Positions 9,425-20,160 are shown, numbered from the stretch's first letter. The stretch is DNA of 64,000 nucleotides from a bacterium SCSIO 12696 (GCA_024397955.1 CP073744.1:2701501-2765500); one strand, 5' to 3'. The notes: generated by a model not told the origin, from the sequence alone. Numbers and translations: made by a program.

Positions 9425-11991
9425 AGCAATTCTTCGTTCAGCAATTCTCGCTCAATATTGCCGCCAACACTGCTCTCTGGCTCAGGGGGCAGGTGTTCCC
9501 GGCGAAATATTTCGAAAACAGCGCCGGGATGGCTGCTGTTGACGCGCTTTCCAGTTTTGGGGTCGATGCGAACCTGAACCAGGCCGTCGGGCTGTAGTCG
9601 TGGCTCGTCCGGCTGGTTCCGCAACGCGGTGCGCATAAACTCGATCCAAATAGGCAGCGCTGCCGAGCCGCCGTATTCGCGGCTGCCCAGCGGACTGTTG
9701 TCATCAAAGCCCACCCAGGCGGTGGCGACAATGTGGGGGCTGTAGCCGGAGAACCAGGCATCTTTGGCGTCGTTAGTGGTGCCGGTTTTGCCCGCGATGT
9801 CGTTGCGCTTGAGTTGTTTGGCTTTAACCCCCGTGCCTTTGCGAATAACGTCCTTTAATATCGAATCCATAATATAGGCGATGCGGGGCTCGATGACTCG
9901 CGGAGCGACTTTTGATTCGGGCTTGGCTTCGGCTTCAGACTCTGTGCTGGAATCGGCCTCTGCTTCTTGTTGCGGCTGTTCGTCGAGCTGACCCGAATCG
10001 CTATTGTTCTGTTGTGCCCAAATGTCGATACCCAGTTGTTCCAGCTCCTGTTCGGCCTGCTCCAGATCCAGTTGGTCAACGGCAGACTCTGGTGGTTGAG
10101 TCTCTTCTTCAGCTATTTCTTGAGGTACCCGAGCAGGGTTAGCTTGGAACAAGATATTGCCGTAAACGTCTTCCACCCGCTCAATCAGGTAGGGATCTAT
10201 CAGGTAACCGCCATTGGCAAATACCGCGTAGCCTCTGGCTACCTCCAGTGGTGGTACCGCGTGACTGCCCAGCGCCAAGGTAAAGTTATCTGGTAAGGCA
10301 TTGGGGTCAAAGCCAAACCGAGAGGCCCCATTGATAGCCGCATTGAGGCCAATGGTGCGCAACAAGCGTATGGAGACGGTATTCAGGGATTTGTACAGGC
10401 CTTTGCGAATACGGGTTTCCCCATACACCTCGCCTCCGTCGTTCTCCGGCTGCCAATAACCTTCCAGCAAACTGTCTGCCATGGAAATACTGGCCCCACT
10501 GATGGTAGAAGCGGCGGTCATACCACTGTTCAGGGCGGCAGTGTATATAAAAGGTTTGAAGTTGGAGCCGGGTTGGCGCTTGGCCTGGGTGATGCGATTG
10601 TATTGGCTTTGGTCAAAATCAAACCCGCCTACCAGAGATCTGATGGCGCCGTCTTCGGGGGATAGGGCCACCAGTGCTGATTGTGCTCGGGGTATCTGTG
10701 AAAGCGCCCAGCCACCTCTGGTCTTTTGTTTGAGCCTCACCAAATCGCCAACCGTAAACTCTTCAGCCACGCTTTTGAATTTGCGGTAGCGATTAGTGGT
10801 AATAAAACCACGCACCTGTTTGAGGTCGTCTTCCCAGTTGAGAGTAACCAGTTCGCCAGAGCGGATTAGCAATGTGAGCTGCTGTTCTTGGATATTACTG
10901 ACAATAGCTGGGATCAGATCGCCCACCACGGGCGTGTCTTTCAGCACTTGCGGCCATTGCTCTGAATCACTGTAGTTGCGCTCCGGGCCGCGATAGCCGT
11001 GGCGTTGGTCGTAAGTGACCAGCCCATCACGCAGTGAGCGGCGTGCGCTCTTTTGCAAGGTGCTGTCCAGTGTGGTGTAGATACGCAGGCCATCGTTCAT
11101 CATGTCGATGGGGGTGTCCTGGTAAGCGTCACTGCGGTTCAGGTTGGCAACAATCTGTTTGGCTTCCAGGCGCACCATTTCAGATACGTAAGGCGCATTG
11201 AGTTCAGTGCGGGGGCCGTGATAAGTGGCGGTTACAGGCTCAGCGACGGCTGTTTGGTAGTCCTCTTCACTGATTCGACCCAGGGTGTGCATGCGGCCGA
11301 GGATCCAGTTGCGCCTTTCCAGCGAGGAGTCTGGGTCGTTGATGGGGTTTTGGGTGGAAGGCAGCTGAAACAGGACGGCGATCATGGCGGTTTGTGCCAG
11401 GCTCAGCTCGTCGATTGTTTTGCCATAGTACACGTTGGCGGCAGCTTGCACGCCATAGGCGCGTTTACCCAAAAACATCTTGTTGGCGTAAAGAGAAAAT
11501 ATCTCTTCTTTGGTCAGCTCATCTTCAATGCGAAACGACAACAGGATTTCATTGAACTTGCGGGTGAACTCTTTCTTTTTGCTGAGGAAGAAATTGCGCG
11601 CTACCTGCATGGTCAATGTGCTGCCGCCGCCCTGGCGCTGGCCGCTCACTACCATTTGCTTGACGGCTCGTGCCAGCCCTCTGGGGTCTATGCCTTTATG
11701 CTCAAAAAAGCGGCTGTCTTCCGCTGCCAGAATGGCGTACACCAGATTTTGAGGAATATCCTCGTAGGCAATGGGGTTGCGCCGCTGCTGACCAAATTCA
11801 CCAATAAGTTTCGAATCTTGTGAATAAATTCTCAAAGGCGTTTGCAGTTTTACCGCTTTCAGGGTTTCAACGGTGGGTAATTTAGGGCTAAGGTATAGGT
11901 AAAGGCTTGCCGCTATTAGCAATAGCCCGCCGATTCCAGCGATGGTCAGGCGTATCAGGGAGCCGATTAGCGGTTTTGAGGGTAACTTCAT
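9421..11991 (-). CDS. mrcA: Penicillin-binding protein 1A (bifunctional transglycosylase/transpeptidase)
   Basis: This 856-residue class A PBP polymerises and cross-links peptidoglycan. A short cytoplasmic tail is followed by one membrane segment (about residues 10-30). The glycosyltransferase domain shows EDSRFFEHKG, GGSTLTMQVARNFF and KEEIFSLYANK. The transpeptidase shows SNFK in PGSNFKPF, SLN in KSLNTVS, and KTG in AGKTGTTND. An acidic Gln/Glu-rich stretch of about 75 residues (about 625-700) interrupts the transpeptidase just before RVIEPRIAYIMDS. A good promoter 28 bp upstream supports the ATG at 11991 over a longer frame. LpoA, its likely activator, is encoded at the start of the window. 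Confidence 0.96.
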   Translation of the reverse strand: MKLPSKPLIGSLIRLTIAGIGGLLLIAASLYLYLSPKLPTVETLKAVKLQTPLRIYSQDSKLIGEFGQQRRNPIAYEDIPQNLVYAILAAEDSRFFEHKGIDPRGLARAVKQMVVSGQRQGGGSTLTMQVARNFFLSKKKEFTRKFNEILLSFRIEDELTKEEIFSLYANKMFLGKRAYGVQAAANVYYGKTIDELSLAQTAMIAVLFQLPSTQNPINDPDSSLERRNWILGRMHTLGRISEEDYQTAVAEPVTATYHGPRTELNAPYVSEMVRLEAKQIVANLNRSDAYQDTPIDMMNDGLRIYTTLDSTLQKSARRSLRDGLVTYDQRHGYRGPERNYSDSEQWPQVLKDTPVVGDLIPAIVSNIQEQQLTLLIRSGELVTLNWEDDLKQVRGFITTNRYRKFKSVAEEFTVGDLVRLKQKTRGGWALSQIPRAQSALVALSPEDGAIRSLVGGFDFDQSQYNRITQAKRQPGSNFKPFIYTAALNSGMTAASTISGASISMADSLLEGYWQPENDGGEVYGETRIRKGLYKSLNTVSIRLLRTIGLNAAINGASRFGFDPNALPDNFTLALGSHAVPPLEVARGYAVFANGGYLIDPYLIERVEDVYGNILFQANPARVPQEIAEEETQPPESAVDQLDLEQAEQELEQLGIDIWAQQNNSDSGQLDEQPQQEAEADSSTESEAEAKPESKVAPRVIEPRIAYIMDSILKDVIRKGTGVKAKQLKRNDIAGKTGTTNDAKDAWFSGYSPHIVATAWVGFDDNSPLGSREYGGSAALPIWIEFMRTALRNQPDEPRLQPDGLVQVRIDPKTGKRVNSSHPGAVFEIFRREHLPPEPESSVGGNIERELLNEELL

Positions 11992-12025
11992 CTGTTTCTG
12001 ATGTGATTGGACGCAAAGGGCGCTC

Positions 12026-12054
12026 ATTATAGAGGCAGCATCGGTGATAAACAA
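12026..12054 (-). promoter_or_regulatory. Predicted sigma70 promoter of mrcA
   Basis: On the minus strand, TTGTTT and TATAAT are separated by exactly 17 bp. Transcription would start near 12019, giving a 28-nt leader before the mrcA ATG at 11991. The site lies in the mrcA/pilM divergent gap. I see no equally good promoter for pilM there, although a TATAAC lies at 12106-12111. Confidence 0.6.
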
Positions 12055-12131
12055 AAGTGCTTGCAAAGTTGTGCCAAGTAACTAAAGTTGTTTATCGCAA
12101 TGTCATATAACCCACGGATAAGAAAATAAAA

Positions 12132-13199
12132 ATGGGATTATTACAGTTCTTGGATAAACGCCCAAAAAGCTTGTTGGGGTTGGATATTACTTCCTCAGCC
12201 GTGAAGCTTTTGGAGCTCAGTGGCACCCGCGACCGGCTCCGGGTTGAAAGTTATCTGGTGAGACCTCTTCCCGCCAATACCGTGGTGGAGAAAAACATCA
12301 ATGATGTCAGTGTCTTGGCGGAGAATATTCGCAAGCTACTGAATCAGTCTCACAGTAAGCTTAAAGACGTTGCTGTGTCTGTTTCTGGTTCCTCTGTAAT
12401 TACCAAGGTGATTGAAGCCCCTTCTGGTCTCAGTGATCAGGGAATGGAGGCCCATATCGCTCTGGAAGCGGATCAATACATTCCTTACCAGCTGGACGAA
12501 GTCGCCATCGACTTTGAGGTGCTTGGGCCTTCCGAGAGCAATCCCGATCAAGTAGATGTACTACTTGCCGCTTGCCGCAAAGAGAACATTGATCAGCGTT
12601 CTGAAGCGTTGGTTGAAGCAGGGTTGGCGCCAAGGGTTGTGGACGTTGAAGTTTATGCGGTTGAGCGAGCCTTTAGCTTACTCGCTCAGGGCGATCAGGA
12701 TATGCAAAGCCAAGTAGTGGCGATTGCGGACATCGGTGCCACTATGCTGACGCTCAGCGTGTTGGTGGATGGCAAAACTGTTTATACCCGGGAACAGCTG
12801 TTTGGTGGCAAACAGGTTACCGAAGAGATACAGCGGCGCTACGGCCTTTCTGTTGAGGAAGCGGGCCAAGCCAAAAAACAGGGTGGGTTACCAGAGGACT
12901 ATCAGTCTGAAATCCTCGACCCGTTCAAAGAAGCCCTTATTCAACAGATTTCCCGCTCTCTGCAATTTTTCTTCTCTTCCAGTCAATACAACTACGTGGA
13001 TCAGCTGATGCTCGCTGGGGGTGTGGCTGCCATGGAGGGGTTGAGAGATGAGGTGGAAGAAAAGCTGGGGCTGCCTACTATGGTAGCCAACCCTTTTGCC
13101 GGTATGTCTGTGTCCAAAAATGTGAATGCGGTGGCTTTGGCAAACGATGCCCCAGCCATGTTGGTGGCAGCGGGGCTTGCGCTGAGGAGTTTTGAATAA
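12132..13199 (+). CDS. pilM: Type IV pilus assembly protein PilM
   Basis: The 355-residue cytoplasmic protein has an actin/FtsA-like fold. The N-terminus LLGLDITSSAVKLLELSG is the phosphate-1 loop, and a C-terminal MLAGGVAAMEGL is the adenosine motif. PilM binds the N-terminal tail of PilN and links the inner-membrane alignment complex to the pilus motor. It is the first gene of pilMNOPQ, and its stop overlaps the pilN start (TAATG). It is divergent from mrcA, as in Pseudomonas. Confidence 0.96.
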   Translation: MGLLQFLDKRPKSLLGLDITSSAVKLLELSGTRDRLRVESYLVRPLPANTVVEKNINDVSVLAENIRKLLNQSHSKLKDVAVSVSGSSVITKVIEAPSGLSDQGMEAHIALEADQYIPYQLDEVAIDFEVLGPSESNPDQVDVLLAACRKENIDQRSEALVEAGLAPRVVDVEVYAVERAFSLLAQGDQDMQSQVVAIADIGATMLTLSVLVDGKTVYTREQLFGGKQVTEEIQRRYGLSVEEAGQAKKQGGLPEDYQSEILDPFKEALIQQISRSLQFFFSSSQYNYVDQLMLAGGVAAMEGLRDEVEEKLGLPTMVANPFAGMSVSKNVNAVALANDAPAMLVAAGLALRSFE

Positions 13200-13801
13200 T
13201 GGCACTGATTAACTTACTCCCCTGGCGGGAAGAGCAGCGCCAGGAGAAGAAAAAAGAATTTCTTGGCATTTTGATGCTGGTACTGATTGTTTCTTTGCTG
13301 GCTGCTTTTGTCTGGCATTCCGTGGTCGAAGGTCGCATCGATAACCAGCGAGAGCGCAACCAAATGCTGCAGGACAACATTAAGCTTCTGGAAAACGATC
13401 TGAGAGAGATCAATACACTGGAAGAGAAGAAAAAACTGTGGTTGGCTCGTATGGACGTGATTCAGGGGCTACAAAGTAACCGCGCTGAAGTAGTGAAGGT
13501 GTTTGATCAGTTTGCCCGGGCGATTCCAGATGGGGCATTTTTATCCGAAATGGAATTGACCAACGAATCTAGCTTGTCCTTGGTGGGCTTTGCAGAATCC
13601 AATGCACGTGTTTCATCTTTTATGCGTCGCCTGGATGAATCGGAAAAGTTTGACAAAGCGGGATCGCTGACCATGGGTAAAGATGAAACCTTGGGAGAGG
13701 ATGGAACCCAGTTTGAGTTTAAAGCTTCTATAGTCAAACCTAACTCACTGGCAGATGATGCCAGTGGCGAGAATAACAATAATAATGGAGGAGAAGGCTA
13801 A
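13199..13801 (+). CDS. pilN: Type IV pilus assembly protein PilN
   Basis: This 200-residue inner-membrane protein starts with INLLPWREE, the conserved tail that docks into PilM. One transmembrane segment follows (about residues 22-42), then a coiled coil (about 45-85) and a periplasmic ferredoxin-like domain. It forms heterodimers with PilO. It overlaps pilM by 1 bp and pilO by 1 bp, so the genes are translationally coupled. The C-terminal tail is Asn-rich (ENNNNNGGEG). Confidence 0.95.
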   Translation: MALINLLPWREEQRQEKKKEFLGILMLVLIVSLLAAFVWHSVVEGRIDNQRERNQMLQDNIKLLENDLREINTLEEKKKLWLARMDVIQGLQSNRAEVVKVFDQFARAIPDGAFLSEMELTNESSLSLVGFAESNARVSSFMRRLDESEKFDKAGSLTMGKDETLGEDGTQFEFKASIVKPNSLADDASGENNNNNGGEG

Positions 13802-14421
13802 TGGCATTGTCTGACTCCTTGCAGGAGATGAAGAACTTCGATACCTCGGAGTTGACACTCGATAACCTCGGTGTCTGGCCCGCGGCCTATAAAGCAGTTG
13901 CACTGCTGTTTGTTGTCTTACTGGTTTTGGGGGGTACTTACTACCTCTATATTAGTGACATGAACACTAAATTGGCTTCTGACGTCAGAAAAGAGCGCCA
14001 ATTGAAACAGGACTACAAAAAGAAAGCTTTTGATGCGGCCAACTTGGAAGCATTGAAAACTCAAATGGCCGAGCTGGAAGAATCGTTTAATAACCTTAAA
14101 AGCCAGTTGCCCAAGGATACCGATATCCCCAACTTAGTAGATGAAATCTACGACGCGGGCCGAGGCAGTAGCGGTGTCGTCGCCAACGTCGCCATGAACC
14201 CTGAACGGGACGCTGAACTCTTTATCGAGCAGCCTATGGATGTGGTGGTTGAAGGTGGCTACCACGATTTCGGTTCATTTGTGAGCACCATTTCTGCGTT
14301 GTCGCGTATCGTAACCCTGCATGATTTCAAAATTGCCAGGGTGGACGAAAACAGTGGTTTGCTGAGAATGGAAATTAAGGCCAAAACCTATCGTTACAAA
14401 GCCGAAGAGGGGGAGGAATAA
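13801..14421 (+). CDS. pilO: Type IV pilus assembly protein PilO
   Basis: The 206-residue protein has a short cytoplasmic start, one transmembrane helix (about residues 30-52, ALLFVVLLVLGGTYYLYI), a coiled coil with QLKQDYKKKAFDAANLEALK, and a ferredoxin-like periplasmic domain. It pairs with PilN in the inner-membrane alignment subcomplex. It overlaps the pilN stop by 1 bp and is followed 2 bp later by pilP. Confidence 0.95.
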   Translation: MALSDSLQEMKNFDTSELTLDNLGVWPAAYKAVALLFVVLLVLGGTYYLYISDMNTKLASDVRKERQLKQDYKKKAFDAANLEALKTQMAELEESFNNLKSQLPKDTDIPNLVDEIYDAGRGSSGVVANVAMNPERDAELFIEQPMDVVVEGGYHDFGSFVSTISALSRIVTLHDFKIARVDENSGLLRMEIKAKTYRYKAEEGEE

Positions 14422-14423
14422 GC

Positions 14424-14963
14424 ATGAAGCGTAAAGTTCACAAGTGCTCTCTTCTTCTGGCAGCTTTGTCTTTAGCTGCCTGTAGCAGTGACAGCAGCCA
14501 TCAGGATTTGCGTCAGTATATGGCAGAGCAAAAGCAACAAACTGGTGGCCAGATTGATCCGCTGCCTACCGCCCAGCCCTACAAAACCGCCAAGTACGAT
14601 GCGTTTTTGTTACGCAGCCCATTCGAAGAGCCAGAAGTCATCATTCCTGGTTTCGTGCGCAATACCAGTGGCAAGAAAACTGTTAAGCCCGATGAAAATC
14701 GCGTGCGCGAGTATTTGGAAGACTTCAGTTTCTCGGCGCTTTCGATGATGGGTTCTATGACGCAGCAAGGCCAGATTTGGTCTTTGTTGGATGATGGTAC
14801 TGGCACTATTCATCGGGTAACAGTGGGCAACTATATTGGCAAGAACCACGGGCGCATTACGTCTATCAGCAAAGGCAAATTGCAAGTGATTGAAATCGTA
14901 TCCGATGGCAAAGGTGGCTGGTTGGAAAAACCGCGCACTTTGTCATTAGAGGTCAAGGAATAA
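14424..14963 (+). CDS. pilP: Type IV pilus assembly lipoprotein PilP
   Basis: The 179-residue lipoprotein has a signal sequence ending in a lipobox (LSLAACSS, Cys20). A disordered linker follows, and then a beta-sandwich domain with GQIWSLLDDGTGTIHRV and VGNYIGKNHG, which is typical of PilP. PilP connects the PilN/PilO complex to the secretin PilQ across the periplasm. It lies between pilO (2-bp gap) and pilQ (about 20-bp gap). Confidence 0.94.
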   Translation: MKRKVHKCSLLLAALSLAACSSDSSHQDLRQYMAEQKQQTGGQIDPLPTAQPYKTAKYDAFLLRSPFEEPEVIIPGFVRNTSGKKTVKPDENRVREYLEDFSFSALSMMGSMTQQGQIWSLLDDGTGTIHRVTVGNYIGKNHGRITSISKGKLQVIEIVSDGKGGWLEKPRTLSLEVKE

Positions 14964-14982
14964 TCAGGTTGGGGAAGTAAGT

Positions 14983-17124
14983 ATGAATAGGTATAAAAAC
15001 AAAACAATGAACACACTATTTGCTGCTTTCGCCTGTTGGGCAATATCCGCACTGGCAGTTGCAGCTCCGGTTACCTTGGATAATGTGGACTTTGCATCCC
15101 TTCCCGGTGATCGCTTTCAGGTGGTAATGACATTCTCAGAAGCGCCTCCAGAGCCCAGTGATCTGGCGATGGCTGACCCCGCCCGTTTGGTGTTGGACTT
15201 TCCTGGTGTCCAGAGCAACTTGGAACAAAAGCGCTACTCCTTGTCCTTTGAAAATGCGCGCAGCTTTACCGCATTGAGTGCCGGTGAACGCACCCGAGTG
15301 GTGCTCAGCTTACAACAAATGACTCCTTACACTTCGCGCGTTGAAGGCAATGTACTGACGTTGGAGGTGGGTGCCACCGCAAGTCAGGTGGCTGAAGTAT
15401 CTCAGGCCACCAAAGTACATACAGCAGGTTACAACGGTGATGTTCCCGGATCGTCCTCTGTGGCCAATGTGGATTTTGAGCGTGGCGAGGGTGGTGAAGG
15501 CCGCGTCATTATTGATTTGTCCAACCCCAATGTGAATATTGATATCAATCAGGTAGGCAATGAAATTCATGTGAATTTCTATCAGACTGGTTTACCGGAG
15601 AACCTGGATCGCCGTTTGGATGTGGTGGATTTCGCAACACCGGTTAAATCCATTGACAGTTCCCGTCGTGGCTCCACGACTCACGTTGCCATTGGTGCTT
15701 TAGGCGAGTATGAATACTCGGCTTACCAGGTGGACAGTCAGTATGTTATCGAGGTAAAGCCCCTGACTCCCCAAGAGTTGGAAGAGCAGCGCTCTAAATT
15801 CGCTTACACTGGCGAAAAAATGACTCTGAACTTCCAGGACGTATCTGTACGTGCTGTGTTATCGGTGATTGCCGATCAGGTGGGCATCAACATCGTTGTG
15901 TCTGACGCAGTGGATGGAAATATCACCCTGAATTTGAATGATGTGCCTTGGGATCATGCTCTCGACGTAATTCTCAAGACCAAGGGGCTCGACAAGCGTC
16001 AGGAAGGCAATGTGATCCACGTGGGTTTGGCCGAGGATATTGCTGAGCAGGAACGCTTACAGGTTGAAGTCAACAAACAGCTTCAAGAGCTAGCACCACT
16101 GCGCACGGAGTATATTCGTATCAGCTATGCTAATGCGGAAGAGCTTTTTGAGTTGTATCGCACAGAGGCTGCGGAAAATGGTAGCTCTTTGAATCGCGGC
16201 GAGCTGAAAGTCGATTCTCGTACCAACACCATTATTATCACAGATACCGACGATAATATTGCCAACTTCCGCCGCTTGGTCAAAGAACTGGATATTCCCA
16301 TCCGCCAAGTGAGAATTGAGGCGCGTATTGTCACTGCCAATAGTGACTTCCGTGAGGAATTGGGTGCTCAGTGGCGCTTTGGTGGAGCAGCTAGCCTCAA
16401 TGGTAATACTGTTGGTCTGGCTGGTGAGGACAGTGGTTTTGCTTCCAGTGATGCTGATGACGGCGGTGGCGGTGGCGTACTGAACTTTTTCGAAAATGGT
16501 CTGGGCGGTGGTGATTTAACCCTGACAGAGCTGGTTGGTGTTGATCTCGGTGTTAATGAGCCTACCGGCAGCTTTGCCTTGGCTTTCCTTTCCGAAAATG
16601 CTTTCCTGGATCTGGAATTAAGTGCACTTGAGGAAGGTGGGCATGGTGAAGTCGTAGCTCAGCCCAGTGTTACCACCGGGGACAAGCAAGAAGCAACAAT
16701 CCGTACCGGTCAGGAGGTACCATTCCTTGAGGCTACATCAAGTGGTGCCGCCAGCCTCCAGTTCAGGGAAGCACTGTTGCAGTTGCAGGTAACGCCGCAA
16801 ATTACTCCGGATAACCGCATTAATATGGATTTATTGATTACTCAGGATGCGGTCAGTGGACAGGCTATTGGTTTGGCGAACAGTACCGTGCCGATTATTG
16901 ATGTTACCAGTATTGAAACCACGGCCCTTGTCGGTGATGGCCAGACAATCGTACTGGGTGGTATCTTTCAGCTGGATGAACGCAGAGATACTCGCAAAGT
17001 ACCACTGTTGGGTGATATCCCTTATGTGGGTAGATTGTTCCGCAATGAGAGTGAGCGCTACGAAAAGACGGAAATCCTGATTTTTATCACGCCGAAAATT
17101 ATCGATGATGCGCTAAATCAGTAA
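14983..17124 (+). CDS. pilQ: Type IV pilus secretin PilQ
   Basis: The 713-residue outer-membrane secretin has a signal peptide (cleaved near AVAA-PVTLD). Two N-terminal AMIN domains follow (about 30-140 and 160-265), which bind peptidoglycan. Next come a secretin/TonB short N-terminal domain (about 290-360, [14 protein letters not shown]), an N1 domain and the secretin core (about 445-710). The core shows [19 protein letters not shown] and the closing [16 protein letters not shown] glycine-rich patch lies at about residues 490-510, before the pore-lining strands. It is the last gene of the operon, followed by a strong terminator. Confidence 0.97.
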   Translation: MNRYKNKTMNTLFAAFACWAISALAVAAPVTLDNVDFASLPGDRFQVVMTFSEAPPEPSDLAMADPARLVLDFPGVQSNLEQKRYSLSFENARSFTALSAGERTRVVLSLQQMTPYTSRVEGNVLTLEVGATASQVAEVSQATKVHTAGYNGDVPGSSSVANVDFERGEGGEGRVIIDLSNPNVNIDINQVGNEIHVNFYQTGLPENLDRRLDVVDFATPVKSIDSSRRGSTTHVAIGALGEYEYSAYQVDSQYVIEVKPLTPQELEEQRSKFAYTGEKMTLNFQDVSVRAVLSVIADQVGINIVVSDAVDGNITLNLNDVPWDHALDVILKTKGLDKRQEGNVIHVGLAEDIAEQERLQVEVNKQLQELAPLRTEYIRISYANAEELFELYRTEAAENGSSLNRGELKVDSRTNTIIITDTDDNIANFRRLVKELDIPIRQVRIEARIVTANSDFREELGAQWRFGGAASLNGNTVGLAGEDSGFASSDADDGGGGGVLNFFENGLGGGDLTLTELVGVDLGVNEPTGSFALAFLSENAFLDLELSALEEGGHGEVVAQPSVTTGDKQEATIRTGQEVPFLEATSSGAASLQFREALLQLQVTPQITPDNRINMDLLITQDAVSGQAIGLANSTVPIIDVTSIETTALVGDGQTIVLGGIFQLDERRDTRKVPLLGDIPYVGRLFRNESERYEKTEILIFITPKIIDDALNQ

Positions 17125-17136
17125 TTGCTGTAGTTG

Positions 17137-17168
17137 AAAAAAACCGGAGGCTTGCCTCCGGTTTTTTT
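17137..17168 (+). terminator. Rho-independent terminator after pilQ
   Basis: The stem AAACCGGAGG/CCTCCGGTTT with a CTTG loop is followed by seven T residues. It closes the pilMNOPQ operon and separates it from aroK. The A-run on the left side could also give weak reverse termination. Confidence 0.88.
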
Positions 17169-17237
17169 GTTTGCAGTTCCTTGGATCCGCTGATAGCGTT
17201 GCATTATGTAAACACAAGCTTGCAACCTATCTTAGTT

Positions 17238-17765
17238 ATGAAATATACAAATAATATTTTTCTGGTGGGCCCAATGGGAACCGGTAAAACTACCATTGGA
17301 CGGCAACTGGCCAGTGCTTTGAGAATGGGTTTTGTAGATCTGGACCAGGCTATTGAGGAAAGCTGTGGTGCCGATATTACCTGGATCTTCGATGTGGAAG
17401 GTGAACAGGGGTTTCGCCGTCGGGAATCCCAGGTGTTGCAACAGTTATCAGAGCAATCCGGAGTCGTATTGGCCACAGGTGGAGGTGCAGTATTGGCTGC
17501 GGAGAACCGTCAAATACTCAAACAAAAGGGTGTAGTGGTATATCTGTGCTCTACTATTGAGCAGCTATTGGAGCGTACTCGCAAGGACCGCAAGCGTCCC
17601 CTTCTGCAAGTAGACAATCCTCGTGACGTGTTAGAAAAATTGATGGAGCAGCGAGAACCACTGTACCAAGAGGTAGCTGATGTGGTTAGTACATCCCGCG
17701 ATCAACGTCCTCACTTGGCGGCTGAAGAACTTGCAGAGCAACTGCGCCCTTATTTGGCCCTTTAA
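17238..17765 (+). CDS. aroK: Shikimate kinase
   Basis: The 175-residue kinase phosphorylates shikimate at O-3 in the shikimate pathway. The Walker A loop [12 protein letters not shown] lies at residues 11-22. FVDLDQAIE gives the shikimate-binding Asp, and GEQGFRRRE and LATGGGAV are the other substrate contacts. I start at ATG 17238 ([14 protein letters not shown]), which matches the family. The longer frame from 17181 has no support. aroB follows 64 bp later, the standard aroKB pair. Confidence 0.94.
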   Translation: MKYTNNIFLVGPMGTGKTTIGRQLASALRMGFVDLDQAIEESCGADITWIFDVEGEQGFRRRESQVLQQLSEQSGVVLATGGGAVLAAENRQILKQKGVVVYLCSTIEQLLERTRKDRKRPLLQVDNPRDVLEKLMEQREPLYQEVADVVSTSRDQRPHLAAEELAEQLRPYLAL

Positions 17766-17829
17766 ACCGCCTCTCTGTGATAGAGTGGCGCCCTGATTAT
17801 CTGAGCCTGTGAACGCCCTTTTAAAACCT

Positions 17830-18909
17830 ATGCGTACATTAACCGTTGATCTTGCCGATCGCAGTTATCCGATCTACATCGGAGACAATTTACTGTCGAA
17901 CCCCGAGTATTACGAGCCCCATATCAAAGGGCAGAGAGTTTGTGTTGTTACCAATAACTCAGTGGCACCTCTTTATCTGGAGCAGGTCAAACAAGCACTT
18001 GGCAACTATCGGGTAGACGAGGTGATATTGCCGGATGGGGAACAGTACAAAAACCTGGATACTCTGAATCAGATTTTTACCCACCTGCTTGAGCAGCGTC
18101 ACAATCGCCAAACTACTTTAATCGCACTAGGCGGTGGAGTGGTGGGCGATATGACCGGTTTTGCTGCCGCCTGTTATCAGCGGGGCGTAAATTTTATTCA
18201 AGTGCCCACCACCTTGCTTGCCCAAGTTGACTCCTCGGTCGGCGGCAAAACCGCAGTCAATCATCCCATTGGCAAAAATATGATTGGGGCTTTCTATCAG
18301 CCACAAGCGGTTATTGCTGATACCCATGTACTGACTACTCTTCCGGAAAGAGAACTGCAGGCTGGCATGGCGGAAGTGATCAAGTACGGTGCCATTAATG
18401 ACGAACTATTTTTTCGGTGGCTTGAAGACAATCGCGAATTGCTGAGAAGTGGTGACGGCGATGCCATGGCTTATGCCATCGAGTGCTCCTGCCGCAATAA
18501 AGCGGAAATTGTCAGCCAGGATGAGCGGGAAGGGGGTATACGCGCCCTATTGAATTTCGGTCATACCTTTGGCCATGCTATTGAAGCGGCGGGCAATTAT
18601 CGCCAATGGCTGCACGGCGAGGCGGTTGCTGCCGGTATGATAATGGCGGCGGATTTGTCGGTGCGTTTAGGCTGGCTTCAGCCCCGGGGCTTAGAGCGTT
18701 TAAGGCAGCTGACCGAGGGATTTAATCTGCCTCTAGAAGCCCCAAGCCAATTTTCTGCGCAACAGCTACTTGATTTGATGGCAGTGGATAAAAAAGCCCA
18801 GGATAGTGGCCTTAGGCTAGTGCTGTTAAAAGCCATTGGTCAAGCGGTAGTTACCAGTGATTACAGCGATACTCTGCTGCAAGAAACCCTTCAAACTGTA
18901 CGTGCCTAA
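17830..18909 (+). CDS. aroB: 3-dehydroquinate synthase
   Basis: The 359-residue NAD-dependent enzyme converts DAHP to 3-dehydroquinate. Motifs are [14 protein letters not shown] (NAD/phosphate), [20 protein letters not shown] (substrate lysines), EVIKYGAI, and the zinc ligands in [11 protein letters not shown] and [12 protein letters not shown] at 17830 ([18 protein letters not shown]) fits the family start, and a GTG at 17809 is possible. It lies between aroK and hemE on the same strand. Confidence 0.96.
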   Translation: MRTLTVDLADRSYPIYIGDNLLSNPEYYEPHIKGQRVCVVTNNSVAPLYLEQVKQALGNYRVDEVILPDGEQYKNLDTLNQIFTHLLEQRHNRQTTLIALGGGVVGDMTGFAAACYQRGVNFIQVPTTLLAQVDSSVGGKTAVNHPIGKNMIGAFYQPQAVIADTHVLTTLPERELQAGMAEVIKYGAINDELFFRWLEDNRELLRSGDGDAMAYAIECSCRNKAEIVSQDEREGGIRALLNFGHTFGHAIEAAGNYRQWLHGEAVAAGMIMAADLSVRLGWLQPRGLERLRQLTEGFNLPLEAPSQFSAQQLLDLMAVDKKAQDSGLRLVLLKAIGQAVVTSDYSDTLLQETLQTVRA

Positions 18910-18920
18910 AAGATTTTCCA

Positions 18921-19988
18921 ATGACTGAACTGAAAAATGATCGCTTTTTACGTGCCCTGCTGCGCCAACCTGTGGACGTAACGCCAGTATGGATGATGCG
19001 TCAAGCTGGGCGCTACCTGCCTGAATATCGAGCTACCCGCGCCAAAGCTGGGGATTTTATGTCACTGTGCCAATCGCCAGAATTGGCTTGTGAAGTGACG
19101 TTGCAACCTTTGGAACGCTACCCTCTTGATGCGGCTATCCTGTTCTCGGATATTTTGACTATCCCAGATGCGATGGGTTTGGGGCTTTATTTTGAAACCG
19201 GTGAAGGGCCGAAATTTCACAAGCCGGTACAAGATGCTGCAGCAGTTGAGGCCCTGCAAGTCACCAATACCGAGCGCGATCTTGGCTATGTGACCGATGC
19301 GGTAAAGACCATTCGCCGTGAGCTGAATGGCCGTGTGCCCTTGATTGGCTTTTCCGGCAGCCCCTGGACATTGGCCACTTACATGGTTGAGGGTGGCAGC
19401 AGTCGCGATTGGGCGCGAACCAAGCAAATGCTTTATCAGCAGCCGGAAGTACTGCATCTGTTGCTCACCAAATTGGCGGATTCGGTCACTGAATATTTAA
19501 ACGCGCAAATTGCCGCTGGTGCCCAGGCGGTACAAATTTTTGACAGCTGGGGTGGTGCGCTGTCACACCATGCTTATCAAGAGTTTTCTCTCGCGTATAT
19601 GAAACGCATTGTGACAGGGCTCAGCAAAGAGTCGGAAGGTCGCCAGGTGCCAGTTATTCTGTTTACCAAAGGTGGCGGTCAATGGCTTGAAATGATGGCT
19701 GATACGGGCTGCGATGCCTTGGGACTGGATTGGACAACAGATATTGGTCAGGCTCGACAACGTGTAGGAAAGCAGGTGGCCTTGCAGGGCAATATGGATC
19801 CGGCTGTATTGTATTCTTCGCCGCAACGAATTCACGAAGAAGTGGGGCAAATTTTGGCCAGTTTTGGCCAACATAATGGCCATATTTTTAATTTGGGTCA
19901 TGGAATTACCCCGTCTGTAGATCCTGAGTGCGCTGGAGCATTTGTTGACGCAGTTCACGAATTGTCTGCGAAATACCACAAAAACTGA
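18921..19988 (+). CDS. hemE: Uroporphyrinogen decarboxylase
   Basis: The 355-residue enzyme removes four carboxyl groups from uroporphyrinogen III to give coproporphyrinogen III in heme synthesis. The substrate-binding signature [16 protein letters not shown] lies near residues 21-36. [17 protein letters not shown] supplies the catalytic Asp. [17 protein letters not shown] and the C-terminal NLGHGITP are also present. It starts 11 bp after aroB. No terminator is obvious in the following 170 bp. Confidence 0.97.
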   Translation: MTELKNDRFLRALLRQPVDVTPVWMMRQAGRYLPEYRATRAKAGDFMSLCQSPELACEVTLQPLERYPLDAAILFSDILTIPDAMGLGLYFETGEGPKFHKPVQDAAAVEALQVTNTERDLGYVTDAVKTIRRELNGRVPLIGFSGSPWTLATYMVEGGSSRDWARTKQMLYQQPEVLHLLLTKLADSVTEYLNAQIAAGAQAVQIFDSWGGALSHHAYQEFSLAYMKRIVTGLSKESEGRQVPVILFTKGGGQWLEMMADTGCDALGLDWTTDIGQARQRVGKQVALQGNMDPAVLYSSPQRIHEEVGQILASFGQHNGHIFNLGHGITPSVDPECAGAFVDAVHELSAKYHKN

Positions 19989-20160
19989 TGTTCGAGCCTC
20001 CCACTTACGCCTGAAAAGTGACCGGTTGACTCTAGTACCTTGTGTTGAATGGTATTGGGACTAATCTTAGTGATGTAAAGAATTACTTTTCCTGCCGAAT
20101 TGGTGATGTAGCCAATTTATGTGGGTAAAGAATTTGAACAGTCACTACAGATCAGTTGCT

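Noticed and set aside
11053..11823. 256-residue ORF on the plus strand inside mrcA
   Set aside because: It is antisense to mrcA with all conserved PBP1A motifs on the other strand.
20071..20134. Direct repeats (GTAAAGAATT twice, 50 bp apart) upstream of the HD-GYP gene
   Set aside because: They are only 10 bp long in an AT-rich gap and no regulator family is suggested. Chance is a fair explanation.
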